The notes beneath the pieces are model-generated. The model ran no database searches. It had not been told where the DNA came from and saw nothing but the letters and a program-made list of their open reading frames with translations. Made by a program: the position numbers and the translations under genes. A stretch of DNA of 33,852 bases. Origin: an uncultured Clostridiaceae bacterium. GTDB lineage: Bacteria > Bacillota > Clostridia > TANB77 > CAG-508. The stretch is from NCBI GenBank assembly GCA_946493085.1, contig CAMMAC010000018.1:1-33852 (forward strand), in the 5' to 3' direction. Positions 9,381 through 19,104 of this stretch are shown here, in pieces. How positions within the stretch are numbered: the first letter of the stretch is position 1; each line of letters starts with the position of its first letter.

Positions 9381-10973
9381 ATGAAAGAACCTAAGGGATA
9401 TGTTAGCTTTGTGTTACATGCACATTTGCCATTTATCCATCATCCAGAAAGTGAAGATTATTTAGAGGAACAATGGTTATTTGAAGCCATTTCTGAAACC
9501 TACATTCCTCTTTTATTAAATTATCAAAAATTAGTAGAAGAAAAAGTAAACTTTCGTATTACCATGTCTATGACACCACCTCTATTAAATATGTTAGATA
9601 ATAAATTATTACAGCAAAGATATATTGCCTATTTAAATAAACACATTGAACTTGCCCAAAAGGAAATTAAGAGAACGGAAAATAATCCTCAAGAAAATCA
9701 ACTAGCTCACTATTATTTTGACCGTTATTCTAATGACTTACATGTATTTCATGACATTTACCATGATAATATTATTACTGGATTTAAACATTTTCAAGAT
9801 ATTGGAGTATTAGAGATTATTACTTGTGGTGCTACTCATGGTTACTTCCCTATTTTATATATTACAGAGCAAACTGTAAAAGCACAAATCGCAGTAGGTG
9901 TACAAACTTATGAAAAGTATTTTGGCAGAAAACCTCGTGGCATTTGGCTTCCAGAATGTGGCTATGTACCAGAGGCAGACAAATACCTAAAAGAATTTGG
10001 CATAGAATATGTTATTACAGAGTCTCATGGTATTTTGTATGCTAATCCTACTCCTGTTTATGGCACTTATGCCCCTATTGTTTCTCCTACTGGTGTTATC
10101 GCTTTTGGAAGAGATATGGAATCTTCCAGACAAGTTTGGAGTTCCATTAATGGTTACCCAGGTGATTTTAATTACCGTGAATTTTACCGTGATATTGGCT
10201 ATGATGTAGAAGATTATGAATATATCAAACCTTATATTGCCTCTAATGGTGTACGTGTTTCTACCGGTATTAAATACCATCGTATTACCGGAAAAACAGG
10301 AGAAAAAGATTATTATAACCTTCAATGGGCAAAAGATTCCGCTGAAATGCAAGCAGGACATTTTATGAATTCTCGTATTCAGCAAATTAATGATGTCGCC
10401 CCATACATGAATAAACCACCTATTATTTTGTGTCCTTATGATGCAGAATTATATGGACATTGGTGGTACGAAGGCCCTTACTGGTTATATATTCTATTTA
10501 AAAAAATCTATTATGATCAAGATGAGTTTGCCCTTATCACACCAGGAGAATACATTGATAAATATCCATCTATCCAAGTAAGTACCCCTTGTCGCTCTAG
10601 TTGGGGTGCTAATGGCTATAGCGAAGTATGGCTAAATCCTACCAACGACTATGTTCATAGACATTTGCATGTTGCCGGAAATCGTATGGTAGAACTAGCT
10701 AACCTTTATGCAAACGAAACAGATGAAACCAAAATAGCAGCACTTAATCAATGTGCTAGAGAATTACTACTTGCTCAAAGTAGCGATTGGTTATTTATTA
10801 TAACAAACGGTACCATGGTGGATTATGCTAAAAAGAGAATAAAAGACCATATTGGACGTTTTAGTAAATTATATGAACAAATAAAAACAGATACCATTGA
10901 TACTAAATTTTTAAAACAAATACAAGAAATAGATTGCATCTTTCCAGAGATAAATTATAAGATTTATCAATAA
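9381..10973 (+). CDS. GH57-family / DUF1957 1,4-alpha-glucan branching enzyme
   Basis: GYVSFVLHAHLPFIHHPE start, GIWLPECGY motif, CPYDAELYGHWWYEGP motif. Confidence 0.9.
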   Translation: MKEPKGYVSFVLHAHLPFIHHPESEDYLEEQWLFEAISETYIPLLLNYQKLVEEKVNFRITMSMTPPLLNMLDNKLLQQRYIAYLNKHIELAQKEIKRTENNPQENQLAHYYFDRYSNDLHVFHDIYHDNIITGFKHFQDIGVLEIITCGATHGYFPILYITEQTVKAQIAVGVQTYEKYFGRKPRGIWLPECGYVPEADKYLKEFGIEYVITESHGILYANPTPVYGTYAPIVSPTGVIAFGRDMESSRQVWSSINGYPGDFNYREFYRDIGYDVEDYEYIKPYIASNGVRVSTGIKYHRITGKTGEKDYYNLQWAKDSAEMQAGHFMNSRIQQINDVAPYMNKPPIILCPYDAELYGHWWYEGPYWLYILFKKIYYDQDEFALITPGEYIDKYPSIQVSTPCRSSWGANGYSEVWLNPTNDYVHRHLHVAGNRMVELANLYANETDETKIAALNQCARELLLAQSSDWLFIITNGTMVDYAKKRIKDHIGRFSKLYEQIKTDTIDTKFLKQIQEIDCIFPEINYKIYQ

Positions 10974-11013
10974 GTGTCCCAAAAATGTCAGAGATAAGTG
11001 AGACATGTCTTAG

Positions 11014-11214
11014 TAAGAGCAGAACCCCTCTAAAAAAGAAGCCTGCAAATATGTTCGTTCAAGCTGATTTTCGTAGAAATTCTAAAAGAAATTTTGTTAG
11101 CGCCCTCACGACGCCGCGTGAGATTCCCTAACAAAATTTTTTAAAAATTTCTATACTCAAATCACTTTCAATTCCATATTTTTGACTTCTTTTTTTAGAG
11201 GGGTTCTGCTCTTA
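11014..11214. repeat. ~200-bp foldback / MITE-like element with about 28-bp terminal inverted repeats
   Basis: TAAGAGCAGAACCCCTCTAAAAAAGAAG ... CTTCTTTTTTTAGAGGGGTTCTGCTCTTA; nested inner inverted repeats (AGAAATTCTAAAAGAAATTTTGTTAG / CTAACAAAATTTTTTAAAAATTTCT; CTCACGacgccgCGTGAG). Confidence 0.7.
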
Positions 11215-11343
11215 TATGCTCTTATCTATTCAAAGACAATGTACCAAAATTTGTTTTTTCGCATAAAATACGTATATCTAAGGTTTTTTAGTAGATACTA
11301 AATACATAACATTTTATTTTGACTAAAGGGGGACCTTTTTAAG

Positions 11344-12193
11344 ATGAAATCTTTTTGTATCAAGACAGACAACTTACAAATAGTAGATTATCTACTAAAA
11401 AGACTTCGGCTCTATTCCTTTAAAAGACATTTACTTTATTCATCGCAAATTTAAAATATATGAAAATGTCATTATTCATTTTAAAGGAGAAGAGCTATCC
11501 CGTTTTTATCAATTTTTAACAGATATTTTAGTAGATACCGTTGTTCTGTTTTTTGAGCCACTATTCTTAAAAAATATTTTGCAATATCATTATTTCTATT
11601 TTGAGAAATGGGAAAAAAAACAAATCGAGGAAAATTGCTATCATATTATTCAAACGGATGATAAAGAAAATTTTAAATTTCGAAGAGAAGAAATCTGGTC
11701 TCCTGTTTTTCATTACTTATCTGATGAAAAAAGTATGATTTTAGAGGGGTTCGTTCGTTTCCGCCTGCCAGATTATGAAGAAACACTAGAGGAAATTGTT
11801 GATTTTGCTGTAAATCAATTTATTATTGAAAAAGAATATACAGAATTTATTAATTTGTTGAAAGTATACATTGATTCTAAAGAACCACAAACGAAATTGG
11901 TTCACTTGATTTATACGAATGGAGAATCTATTTTATTAGATGAAAATAAAAATGTAATTGTTTTAGATGACTACATTTTTAATGCACAATATCTTTCTGA
12001 TATTAGCTTTTCTTCTAATGATTTTGCTTTAAATACTCTACTTACCCTTCTTCCTAAAAAAATAGAAGTGCATTTAATCAGCTTAGAAGATGAATTTATT
12101 CATACTTTAAAATTAATTTTTTCCAATCGTATTTCTATTTGCACAGATTGTAATATTTGTAAGACATATCGTGTTTTAAATAATGTAAGATAA
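11344..12193 (+). CDS. ytxC: Sporulation protein YtxC, read as one gene through a +1 frame change at CGG 11407-11409
   Basis: RBS AAAGGGGG; 0-frame MKSFCIKTDNLQIVDYLLKRL; skipping C11407 gives GSIPLKDIYFIHRKFKIYENVIIHFKG..., continuous with track ORF 11579-12193. Confidence 0.72.
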
Positions 12194-12222
12194 GGAGGAT
12201 TAGATATTATCTAACCCTCCCT
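12192..12222. terminator. Bidirectional hairpin between convergent ytxC and rhodanese
   Basis: AAGGAGGaTTAGATattATCTAAccCTCCTTT. Confidence 0.65.
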
Positions 12223-12542
12223 TTATTTCATATAAGTTTTCATATCCCTCTTGCCTTAAAATTTGCATTGCTCTTCTACTTCTACTACCCGACTGGCAAT
12301 AAATAATGATAGGAGTATCTTTTCTCTTTATTTGTTCCTGTGCTTTTTGTTCTATATCATATAAAGGAAGATTGATGGCTCCATCTAAATGGGATTCTTT
12401 GTATTCTTGTGGACTTCTTACATCTATTAGCAACATTTCTTTATCGTTTTTTAACATTTCCCTTGCCTCACCGCATATCAATTTCTTGTTTTATTTGACG
12501 AGTACATCTTTTCCATATATTTTTTATCCATACCATATTCAT
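12200..12542 (-). CDS. Rhodanese-like domain protein, read as one gene through a +1 frame change at CGG 12473-12471
   Basis: RBS AAGGGAG then ATG at 12542: MNMVWIKNIWKRCTRQIKQEIDM; skipping C12473 gives GEAREMLKNDKEMLLIDVRSPQEYKE...YCQSGSRSRRA. The track start at 12481 is a TTG without RBS and with an in-frame upstream TAA. Confidence 0.75.
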
Positions 12543-12571
12543 TATTATTTTCACTCCCTTCTTTAAGCAAA

Positions 12572-12622
12572 CAAAAAATAGACATCCTATGCTATATGAT
12601 ATGATGGATGTCTATTTTTTGT
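12572..12622 (-). terminator. Terminator downstream of the secF-like gene
   Basis: AAAAAATAGACATCC...GGATGTCTATTTTTT hairpin with long stem. Confidence 0.75.
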
Positions 12623-12630
12623 GAAATTTC

Positions 12631-13302
12631 TTATTTATTCTTTTTTTGTTTTTCTTTCATCTCTTTCTGCTCTCTTTGGTTTTCTAATCGAGTAAATACT
12701 ACGAAAATAGTTACTACAAAAAGAAGCATTGCTACAGGTAGTACAAATCTTGTAATAGGAAGTCTTGTAATTCCTAATAAACTTAAGAATACTGCTTCTA
12801 CTAAAATTGGACAACCTACCACTTTTAAAAGTACTTTCCATTTTTTATTTTTTCTAAAACGAATTAGTGCATAAATGGCAAGTATTATCATTGTAATGAC
12901 TATTGGTAAAATATATGGCTTTATTAAATCTCTACCACGAATTTTAGCATTTTGAGTAATAGTAATATCTTCTACTGTATTTTCTAATTCATATTTTTCA
13001 TTTATTTTTTGGTTAATTTGCTCTATTTGTTCATCTGAAAAATCTCTCGCTGTGATAGATACCATATCTTCATATAGTTCTACCTTTTGAATCATTACCC
13101 ATTCATTTCCTGTTACTTCTTTTACAATATTTCTTATATCTTCGTTTTCAAAATCTTTTCCAATATAAATTTCTATTTGTTCATTTGCACAATAATCTAA
13201 ACTTACATTAAGTCCTAGAATAGCTAAAATGAGTATACCTGCTATTAATATAAATGTAATAATTGCTTGTATTGTTCTTTTCATCTTTTTTCCTTCCTTC
13301 AT
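12631..13302 (-). CDS. secF: Divergent SecF-like membrane protein
   Basis: TM1 + periplasmic-type domain + C-terminal TM cluster, immediately downstream of the SecD-like gene; short (~220 aa) and weakly conserved. Confidence 0.55.
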   Translation of the reverse strand: MKEGKKMKRTIQAIITFILIAGILILAILGLNVSLDYCANEQIEIYIGKDFENEDIRNIVKEVTGNEWVMIQKVELYEDMVSITARDFSDEQIEQINQKINEKYELENTVEDITITQNAKIRGRDLIKPYILPIVITMIILAIYALIRFRKNKKWKVLLKVVGCPILVEAVFLSLLGITRLPITRFVLPVAMLLFVVTIFVVFTRLENQREQKEMKEKQKKNK

Positions 13303-13305
13303 TTT

Positions 13306-14742
13306 CTATTTTTTGATATCTATCCATAAAGTTCTGGTTAAGATATAATGGTATACAACACCTAGCAAAATTCCCCAGAAAATTATCATACCGAAACTGA
13401 AAATAGGTAGCCATGCTGCAAAAGTAAATACTACTGCTATAACAGCTATTGGTATTAAAACCCATGCAATATGTTGTACTACTTTGCGAAATGCTATCTT
13501 GGCATCTTCTACTTCTTGCCCCATTTTCATTAATTTCACTAAGAACCAGAAATTAACTAATGTCACTAATGCAATTGCTAGCATGCCATCTATTGTAACC
13601 ATTACATTAGCATAGCGAATAATTAATAATAATGCAGCTACATAACCAAGCAAAGCTATTCCTAAGAAAAATCCTTCTTTTCTATAACGAACTATCATAT
13701 AAAGCACTAGAACTGCAAGTAAGATAAGTCCAATATATCCTACCATTTGTAACATTTGAGGAGTAATATCAGATGCTACAAACTTGTTTTGCTCCATTTC
13801 ATAAGTAAGTGGCATATCTCCATTGTTTAAAATAGTAGCCATAGCTTGTGCTTGTATTAGATAATTTTGTAATTCTGATGTTGTTGTACTACTGCTAGTA
13901 GAACCAACAGATAATTGTATTAATCCGTCTGTAATTTCTTCCTCAAAATACGTAGTAAGAAGAGTTTGTCCATCTATATTAATACGAATTCTTTTTGTTT
14001 GTGTTTCTGTGTCTGCTGTATTTGCTGTTTCTCCATTTGTCTGTGTATTTTGTGCTTCTTCATTGGTTTGTGTATCTTCCGATACGGTATTGGTTTGTAC
14101 TTCGGTTTCTACATATTGCTGTGTAATATTTCTTAATTTTTCTTTTCCTTCATTATTAAATTGAATATTTACAAAAATAGCTGTTGTTCCTGATGTAGTA
14201 GTTCCGTATCCAGCAGTAGCAGATGCAATATCTGCATTTGTCATTAATACTTCTTCTGTCTGATCATCTAAAATTTCAAATTTTCCTACTGTGATAAGGT
14301 TTCCTACTACCATATCTGTATCGTCATTTTCTGGAATTTGAATGGTCAAGCTTCCATTTTCCTCATTTTCACGAACTGTGTAGTCTGCTACTTGCATTTC
14401 TTTTAGACGTTTTTCTATAATTTGTCTCGATTTTTTATAATTTTCTGCTGTCTTACTTTCCTCTGTATTTACTGGATTTTCTTCTGTTCTTGCTACTTCT
14501 GTAGTAGTATCGCTATCTGCTATTACATTTCCATTGGCATCATATCTAACTTCTTCTACCTCATCACTAACAGAAACTACTATCTTTCTAGAACCTTCTA
14601 TATCCATTCCCCATTGATATTCTGGAACAATATTTTCCATTCTATTTTGGTTTTGTACATAAATTCCTACAAAGGAAATAATGCTCATTAATATAACTAC
14701 TAAAATGATAATACTAATTCTTATGCCTTTATTTATTTTCAC
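13306..14742 (-). CDS. secD: Divergent SecD-like protein translocase subunit
   Basis: N-terminal TM then PEYQWGMDIEGSRKIVV (cf. SecD GLDLxGG), P1-like domain NYKKSRQIIEKRLKEMQVADYTV, C-terminal multi-TM. Confidence 0.7.
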   Translation of the reverse strand: MKINKGIRISIIILVVILMSIISFVGIYVQNQNRMENIVPEYQWGMDIEGSRKIVVSVSDEVEEVRYDANGNVIADSDTTTEVARTEENPVNTEESKTAENYKKSRQIIEKRLKEMQVADYTVRENEENGSLTIQIPENDDTDMVVGNLITVGKFEILDDQTEEVLMTNADIASATAGYGTTTSGTTAIFVNIQFNNEGKEKLRNITQQYVETEVQTNTVSEDTQTNEEAQNTQTNGETANTADTETQTKRIRINIDGQTLLTTYFEEEITDGLIQLSVGSTSSSTTTSELQNYLIQAQAMATILNNGDMPLTYEMEQNKFVASDITPQMLQMVGYIGLILLAVLVLYMIVRYRKEGFFLGIALLGYVAALLLIIRYANVMVTIDGMLAIALVTLVNFWFLVKLMKMGQEVEDAKIAFRKVVQHIAWVLIPIAVIAVVFTFAAWLPIFSFGMIIFWGILLGVVYHYILTRTLWIDIKK

Positions 14743-14761
14743 TTTTTTATCCTCCTATTTC

Positions 14762-15421
14762 TTACAACAACTTTGTCCCATTAATAATGAGTTCAAACCA
14801 AATGTGCAAATATTTTGCTGCATATTTACTCATCATGGTTCTATCCATAAATATTTCAAAATAATCTAACACAGGACAAATTTTCGTATCTATGGTTAAA
14901 TCTAAACTTGCTAATCTTTTTTCTTTATTAATTTTAAAGTCTGCATTGGTTACCGCATAGTTTACTTTATCATGCTTATCGAAAGTAGACATATTGGTGT
15001 TTACTACTCTATCTCGATGTACATCTGACTTATCTGCTAAAATAAGTGCTGCAGATATATCGCTTACCGCTGTCCCTGTTTGTTCATCATGATTTCCAAT
15101 TGCCATCATAATTTCTGTCCTTCTTTGCACATCCATTCCCATATCTTTTAAAATTTCATAGGCAAGTATGGCTCCTGAATGGGCATGATCTACACGATTC
15201 ACACTATTTCCTATATCGTGCATGTATCCTGCAATTTTGGCAAGTTCTATTCTTTCTTCTGGATATTCCAGCTCTCTTAAAATATTAGCTGCACGATTAG
15301 AAACAATGGTAATGTGCCTAATAGAATGCTCTGTATACCCCAGTACATTTAACTGTTTTTGAGCACCTACAATTAGCTCTTGTACTTCTTCATTTTTCTT
15401 AATATCTTCTAAAGTTATCAT
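14762..15421 (-). CDS. HD-domain phosphohydrolase
   Basis: HSIRHITIVSNRAANILREL, GYMHDIGNS (HD), GNHDEQTG. Confidence 0.85.
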   Translation of the reverse strand: MITLEDIKKNEEVQELIVGAQKQLNVLGYTEHSIRHITIVSNRAANILRELEYPEERIELAKIAGYMHDIGNSVNRVDHAHSGAILAYEILKDMGMDVQRRTEIMMAIGNHDEQTGTAVSDISAALILADKSDVHRDRVVNTNMSTFDKHDKVNYAVTNADFKINKEKRLASLDLTIDTKICPVLDYFEIFMDRTMMSKYAAKYLHIWFELIINGTKLL

Positions 15422-15457
15422 GTGTTTTCCTCCACTGTCTCATTGTACCTTAAATAG

Positions 15458-15499
15458 AAAAAAAATTCAACCATTTCTTGGAAAATGATTGAATTTTTC
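15458..15499 (-). terminator. Terminator downstream of pilin-CLec gene 1
   Basis: AAAAATTCAATCATTTTCC-aaGAAATGGTTGAATTTTTTTT on minus strand. Confidence 0.7.
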
Positions 15500-15502
15500 T
15501 AA

Positions 15503-16738
15503 TTATATATAAATTAGTACTCTAAAACCGAATGCCGCATAATTGGCATTATATCTACTACTTCCTCTATAATGTGCAAGATCCCCCTCAGTATAATAAG
15601 TTCCTCCTCTATCTACACATGGATAAGCTGTCGAATCCACACTATCCATTGAATATTCGGTACTCCATTCTGATAGATTAGATGCCATATCATTAATTTT
15701 ACAAACTTCGTCTCCAGTTTTCCCAGTATTAGATATAGTAGTATTATTTAAAGAATTTTGTATACTATAATCTGTGTTATTTGAACATTTCTGAATATAG
15801 CTAATTGCTGTATCCCATGCATAACTGTTTAGTAAATCTGATTCAAAAAAACTATTTGTATACATATTTCTTGCTGCCTGTGCAGCTTCTGATTGTGTAA
15901 CCAAATTCCATAATTTTCCATCTATTTTACTATTTTCTTCATTTGCTGTTACACTTACTTTAGAATATGGTTTTATTCCATCTCTGTAACTCGCTTCATA
16001 TCGTGCGATATAATATCCTCCATTTTCTTTTACACTTCTTATAAATTCACTTAAATTTTTGGCCGTTGTATTTGTTCCATCGCTTTCTTCTGACTGATTA
16101 GAATTTCTTGATTCTACTAATTCTTGATAATAACTTGATATTATAGATTCTTCTTCGTAATTCTCTCCCATTTGCACTAAATTTTCTGTTCCATCTTCTA
16201 AAAATGTATATCTTCCTAATGTAATCTCTACTTGGCTTCCATCTGTTTTAGTAATTTGATTACTTCCATCATGATTAATATTGCTTACTGGTATCCATAC
16301 AAATTGATTTCCTTTTTCTTCTCCATTTCCATCTTCTGTTCTATCATTATCTTCTATAACTATCCCTTCTGATACATTTATCCCTGAATCTTCTGCTATC
16401 TTAAAACCATTTGGTATTACAACTTTATTTCCCCTGTTATCTTGTATAGATGTATTCCCTTGTACATAGGCCCCCTCTGCTCTCATTTCTTCTACTGTTT
16501 TATCTAATATCACTATTTCTCCACTAGTTTGTAATATATCATGTAATGTGTTTAGATTTTTCTCTTCTTCTACTTGTGCTAATTCTGTATTTTCTTTTGC
16601 CTTTTGTGCCATATTAATAATCCCATTCTCTCCTACTAGCATATTAATACTAACCCCAGCTAGAATAATTAGTACAACAATTGTAACAACTAACGCAATT
16701 AGTGTAATTCCTTTTTGTTTATTCTTTTGTTTTTCCAT
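15503..16738 (-). CDS. Pilin-leader protein with C-terminal FGE/C-type-lectin-like domain (copy 1)
   Basis: KGITLIALVVTIVVLIILAGVSINMLVGENGIINMAQKA N-terminus; C-terminus CVDRGGTYY...AAFGFRVLIYI. Confidence 0.82.
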   Translation of the reverse strand: MEKQKNKQKGITLIALVVTIVVLIILAGVSINMLVGENGIINMAQKAKENTELAQVEEEKNLNTLHDILQTSGEIVILDKTVEEMRAEGAYVQGNTSIQDNRGNKVVIPNGFKIAEDSGINVSEGIVIEDNDRTEDGNGEEKGNQFVWIPVSNINHDGSNQITKTDGSQVEITLGRYTFLEDGTENLVQMGENYEEESIISSYYQELVESRNSNQSEESDGTNTTAKNLSEFIRSVKENGGYYIARYEASYRDGIKPYSKVSVTANEENSKIDGKLWNLVTQSEAAQAARNMYTNSFFESDLLNSYAWDTAISYIQKCSNNTDYSIQNSLNNTTISNTGKTGDEVCKINDMASNLSEWSTEYSMDSVDSTAYPCVDRGGTYYTEGDLAHYRGSSRYNANYAAFGFRVLIYI

Positions 16739-16788
16739 TAATTTATCCTCCTTATTTTCATTCTAACAGGGAGGATTATATCGTTTCC

Positions 16789-16887
16789 TTATTTTTTATT
16801 TCTTATTTCTTTTGTTTTTTGCTGATTAATTATTTCCATAATCTTTGATATTTTTACTACTTTTGCACTTTCTGTATTATTTTGCAT
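16789..16887 (-). CDS. Possible 32-aa leader ORF upstream of pilin copy 1
   Basis: MQNNTESAKVVKISKIMEIINQQKTKEIRNKK*; start overlaps the end of the TIGR04086 gene; 16-aa tail resembles MEINDKQKRKIKENKK* at 19158-19208 upstream of copy 2. Confidence 0.35.
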   Translation of the reverse strand: MQNNTESAKVVKISKIMEIINQQKTKEIRNKK

Positions 16888-17272
16888 CTATATTTACCCC
16901 TATCATACCACCAAGCATGCCAGCAATGATAGAAGCTCCTATCATAATACCAGTATAAATGCTAAATGAAAAACCGGAACCTGTAATAGCAGATAATAGA
17001 TAAATCGTAGCAATATAAATTATACCTACTAAGCTTCCATAAAGAAATCCTTTTTTCTTCACATGCATAGTACTAATGGAACTTCCTATTAATATACTAA
17101 TAGCTGTAATCACAATAATTACTGGCTGAATAGTATTTTCCTGTATACTCGTATAGGTAAGAAGCATTGCAAAAATAAACAAGCAAAATAATGTAATAAT
17201 AATTGCTGCAATACTTCCCTTTACCACACGAATGATATTTTGCACCCATTCGTTTTTTTCTATATTTTCCAT
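16877..17272 (-). CDS. TIGR04086-family membrane protein
   Basis: ENIEKNEWVQNIIRVVKGSIAAIIITL...GFLYGSLVGIIYIATIYLLSAITGSGFSF; RBS AAAAGGAG before ATG at 17272. Confidence 0.75.
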   Translation of the reverse strand: MENIEKNEWVQNIIRVVKGSIAAIIITLFCLFIFAMLLTYTSIQENTIQPVIIVITAISILIGSSISTMHVKKKGFLYGSLVGIIYIATIYLLSAITGSGFSFSIYTGIMIGASIIAGMLGGMIGVNIDAK

Positions 17273-17382
17273 GTTTTTCTCCTTTTCCTCTTTTTTGTTA
17301 CTATTGTATGCAAGTGAGAAAAGGAAAAGAACTAAATTGTGAACTTTAAGTTCACTCAACTAACCATATGTTCTTATTAGTT

Positions 17383-19104
17383 CTAAGCAACAATCAGTGT
17401 TGCTCTAAATCCTCCATACCAAGTATTCTTTCCGTGTGTTCTACCTATAGCAAAAAGTCCAGCTTGTTCTCCATTCCAATAGCACCCTCCTCTATCAGAT
17501 AAAACTAGTTCTAATCCGAAAAAAGTGGATTGATCTTCATACCATGAGGTATTTCCAATCCCTGCTTCTGAAGTTTCTCTAACAGCATCTCCATAAATTC
17601 TGGTATTTTCTTTCCAGTTGTTTATACTTGCCGTATCCTCATCGCTATTACCCATACTATTATTACAAGGATACACTGTTGTATATTTTGTACTTATATT
17701 TTTTAATTGATTATTGGAATAAGCAATTGCTACGCCATAAAGTAATAAATTTTCATTTTCCTTTGCAATATAACTTGTGGTTTTTTCCCAAATACCTCCG
17801 CTCAAATCATAAATCCCATATATATTTCCCGTACTACTTGCACTTGTCCCAGAAAGTTGATTCCATGTATATACTCCATCTACTGCCGTATTTCCTGTAG
17901 TTGCATTTATATTTTCTATAGTTGTATTTTTTTGGTTTTCGTCAGTATTTCCCGTGGTACAGCCAGTTACAGCATATACACTATCTACTCCTTTCTGTCC
18001 TTCTGTTTCTGTTCTTTTTTTATTTCCACTATTCAAGTTAATATTATTTAATGCTAAATCTACTGTATTTAAACCATATTTACTTTTAGAAAGATATGCG
18101 ACTGCTCCCCATTCACTATTTTTCATTAAATGGCTATCTGTACTCTCTGTAAATCCATAGATATTTCCCTTTTCTGTTAATACTTTTGCAATATTATAAG
18201 CATCACTATTTGTAATATAATTCATAGAATATGTTAACGGCTGGAATACTGGATATTTAATAGCGGTTGTTGTTTCTCCATATATTCCATCTAACCAATT
18301 TCGTGCCAATCCTTCTATCCCACTACTACCACTGCCATTTTCTTCAATCTGATTAATAATACATTTTATTTTAGAATAATTTACACTACTTGCTTTCACT
18401 TCTGCATCGTTATTTCCACTAGCATAGCCTGCCTCAAACTTTGCCACCCATATTCCTGTGATTTCTCTATCCCATCCTCCATTTCTATAATTAATACTTG
18501 TTTCATCTGTAAAAGCTGGATGGACTGTATAGTCTGCACTTGTATCCACTAGCTCATCTTCACTTGTACATCTTTTGGCCATTTGTATATTTCCACTTTC
18601 ATCATAATACGTATCTGTGGTTCCTATCAAAAATACCACATCAAAAATTTTAGTAGATTCATTTACTCTGTAGGCAAACCTTGGTATCCATACCCACATA
18701 CTTCCATCTTGTGTCTGTGCATTTGCCCATTTCTTTTCCTCATAATTATACCAATTTGCATCATCACTATTTGTCTCTACTACTGTCCCCTTTTCAGAAC
18801 TTGTTGGGTCTGTAAACTTGATTGGAGTCATTCCTTCTGCCATTCTTGGAACATTTACTCCTTTTTCTTCGTTATATACATTTCCTAGTGCTTCTTCTAT
18901 TGCGGTCTCTAAACTAGAGAATCCTTGTAACTCATCTTTTTGTGCTTGTTCTGTCTCCTGTGCTACTTTTTGCGCCTGCGTGATAATTCCATTATCACCT
19001 ACTAGCATAGCTATAGAAACTCCTGCCAATATAATTAATACAATAATAGTTACCACTAAGGCAATTAATGTAATTCCTCTTTGTGTATTCTTTTGTGTAT
19101 ACAT
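17383..19104 (-). CDS. Pilin-leader protein with C-terminal FGE/C-type-lectin-like domain (copy 2)
   Basis: RGITLIALVVTIIVLIILAGVSIAMLVGDNGIITQAQ; YDLSGGIWEKTT...DRGGCYWNGEQAGLF...GGFRATLIVA; RBS GAGGAGG before ATG at 19104. Confidence 0.82.
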   Translation of the reverse strand: MYTQKNTQRGITLIALVVTIIVLIILAGVSIAMLVGDNGIITQAQKVAQETEQAQKDELQGFSSLETAIEEALGNVYNEEKGVNVPRMAEGMTPIKFTDPTSSEKGTVVETNSDDANWYNYEEKKWANAQTQDGSMWVWIPRFAYRVNESTKIFDVVFLIGTTDTYYDESGNIQMAKRCTSEDELVDTSADYTVHPAFTDETSINYRNGGWDREITGIWVAKFEAGYASGNNDAEVKASSVNYSKIKCIINQIEENGSGSSGIEGLARNWLDGIYGETTTAIKYPVFQPLTYSMNYITNSDAYNIAKVLTEKGNIYGFTESTDSHLMKNSEWGAVAYLSKSKYGLNTVDLALNNINLNSGNKKRTETEGQKGVDSVYAVTGCTTGNTDENQKNTTIENINATTGNTAVDGVYTWNQLSGTSASSTGNIYGIYDLSGGIWEKTTSYIAKENENLLLYGVAIAYSNNQLKNISTKYTTVYPCNNSMGNSDEDTASINNWKENTRIYGDAVRETSEAGIGNTSWYEDQSTFFGLELVLSDRGGCYWNGEQAGLFAIGRTHGKNTWYGGFRATLIVA

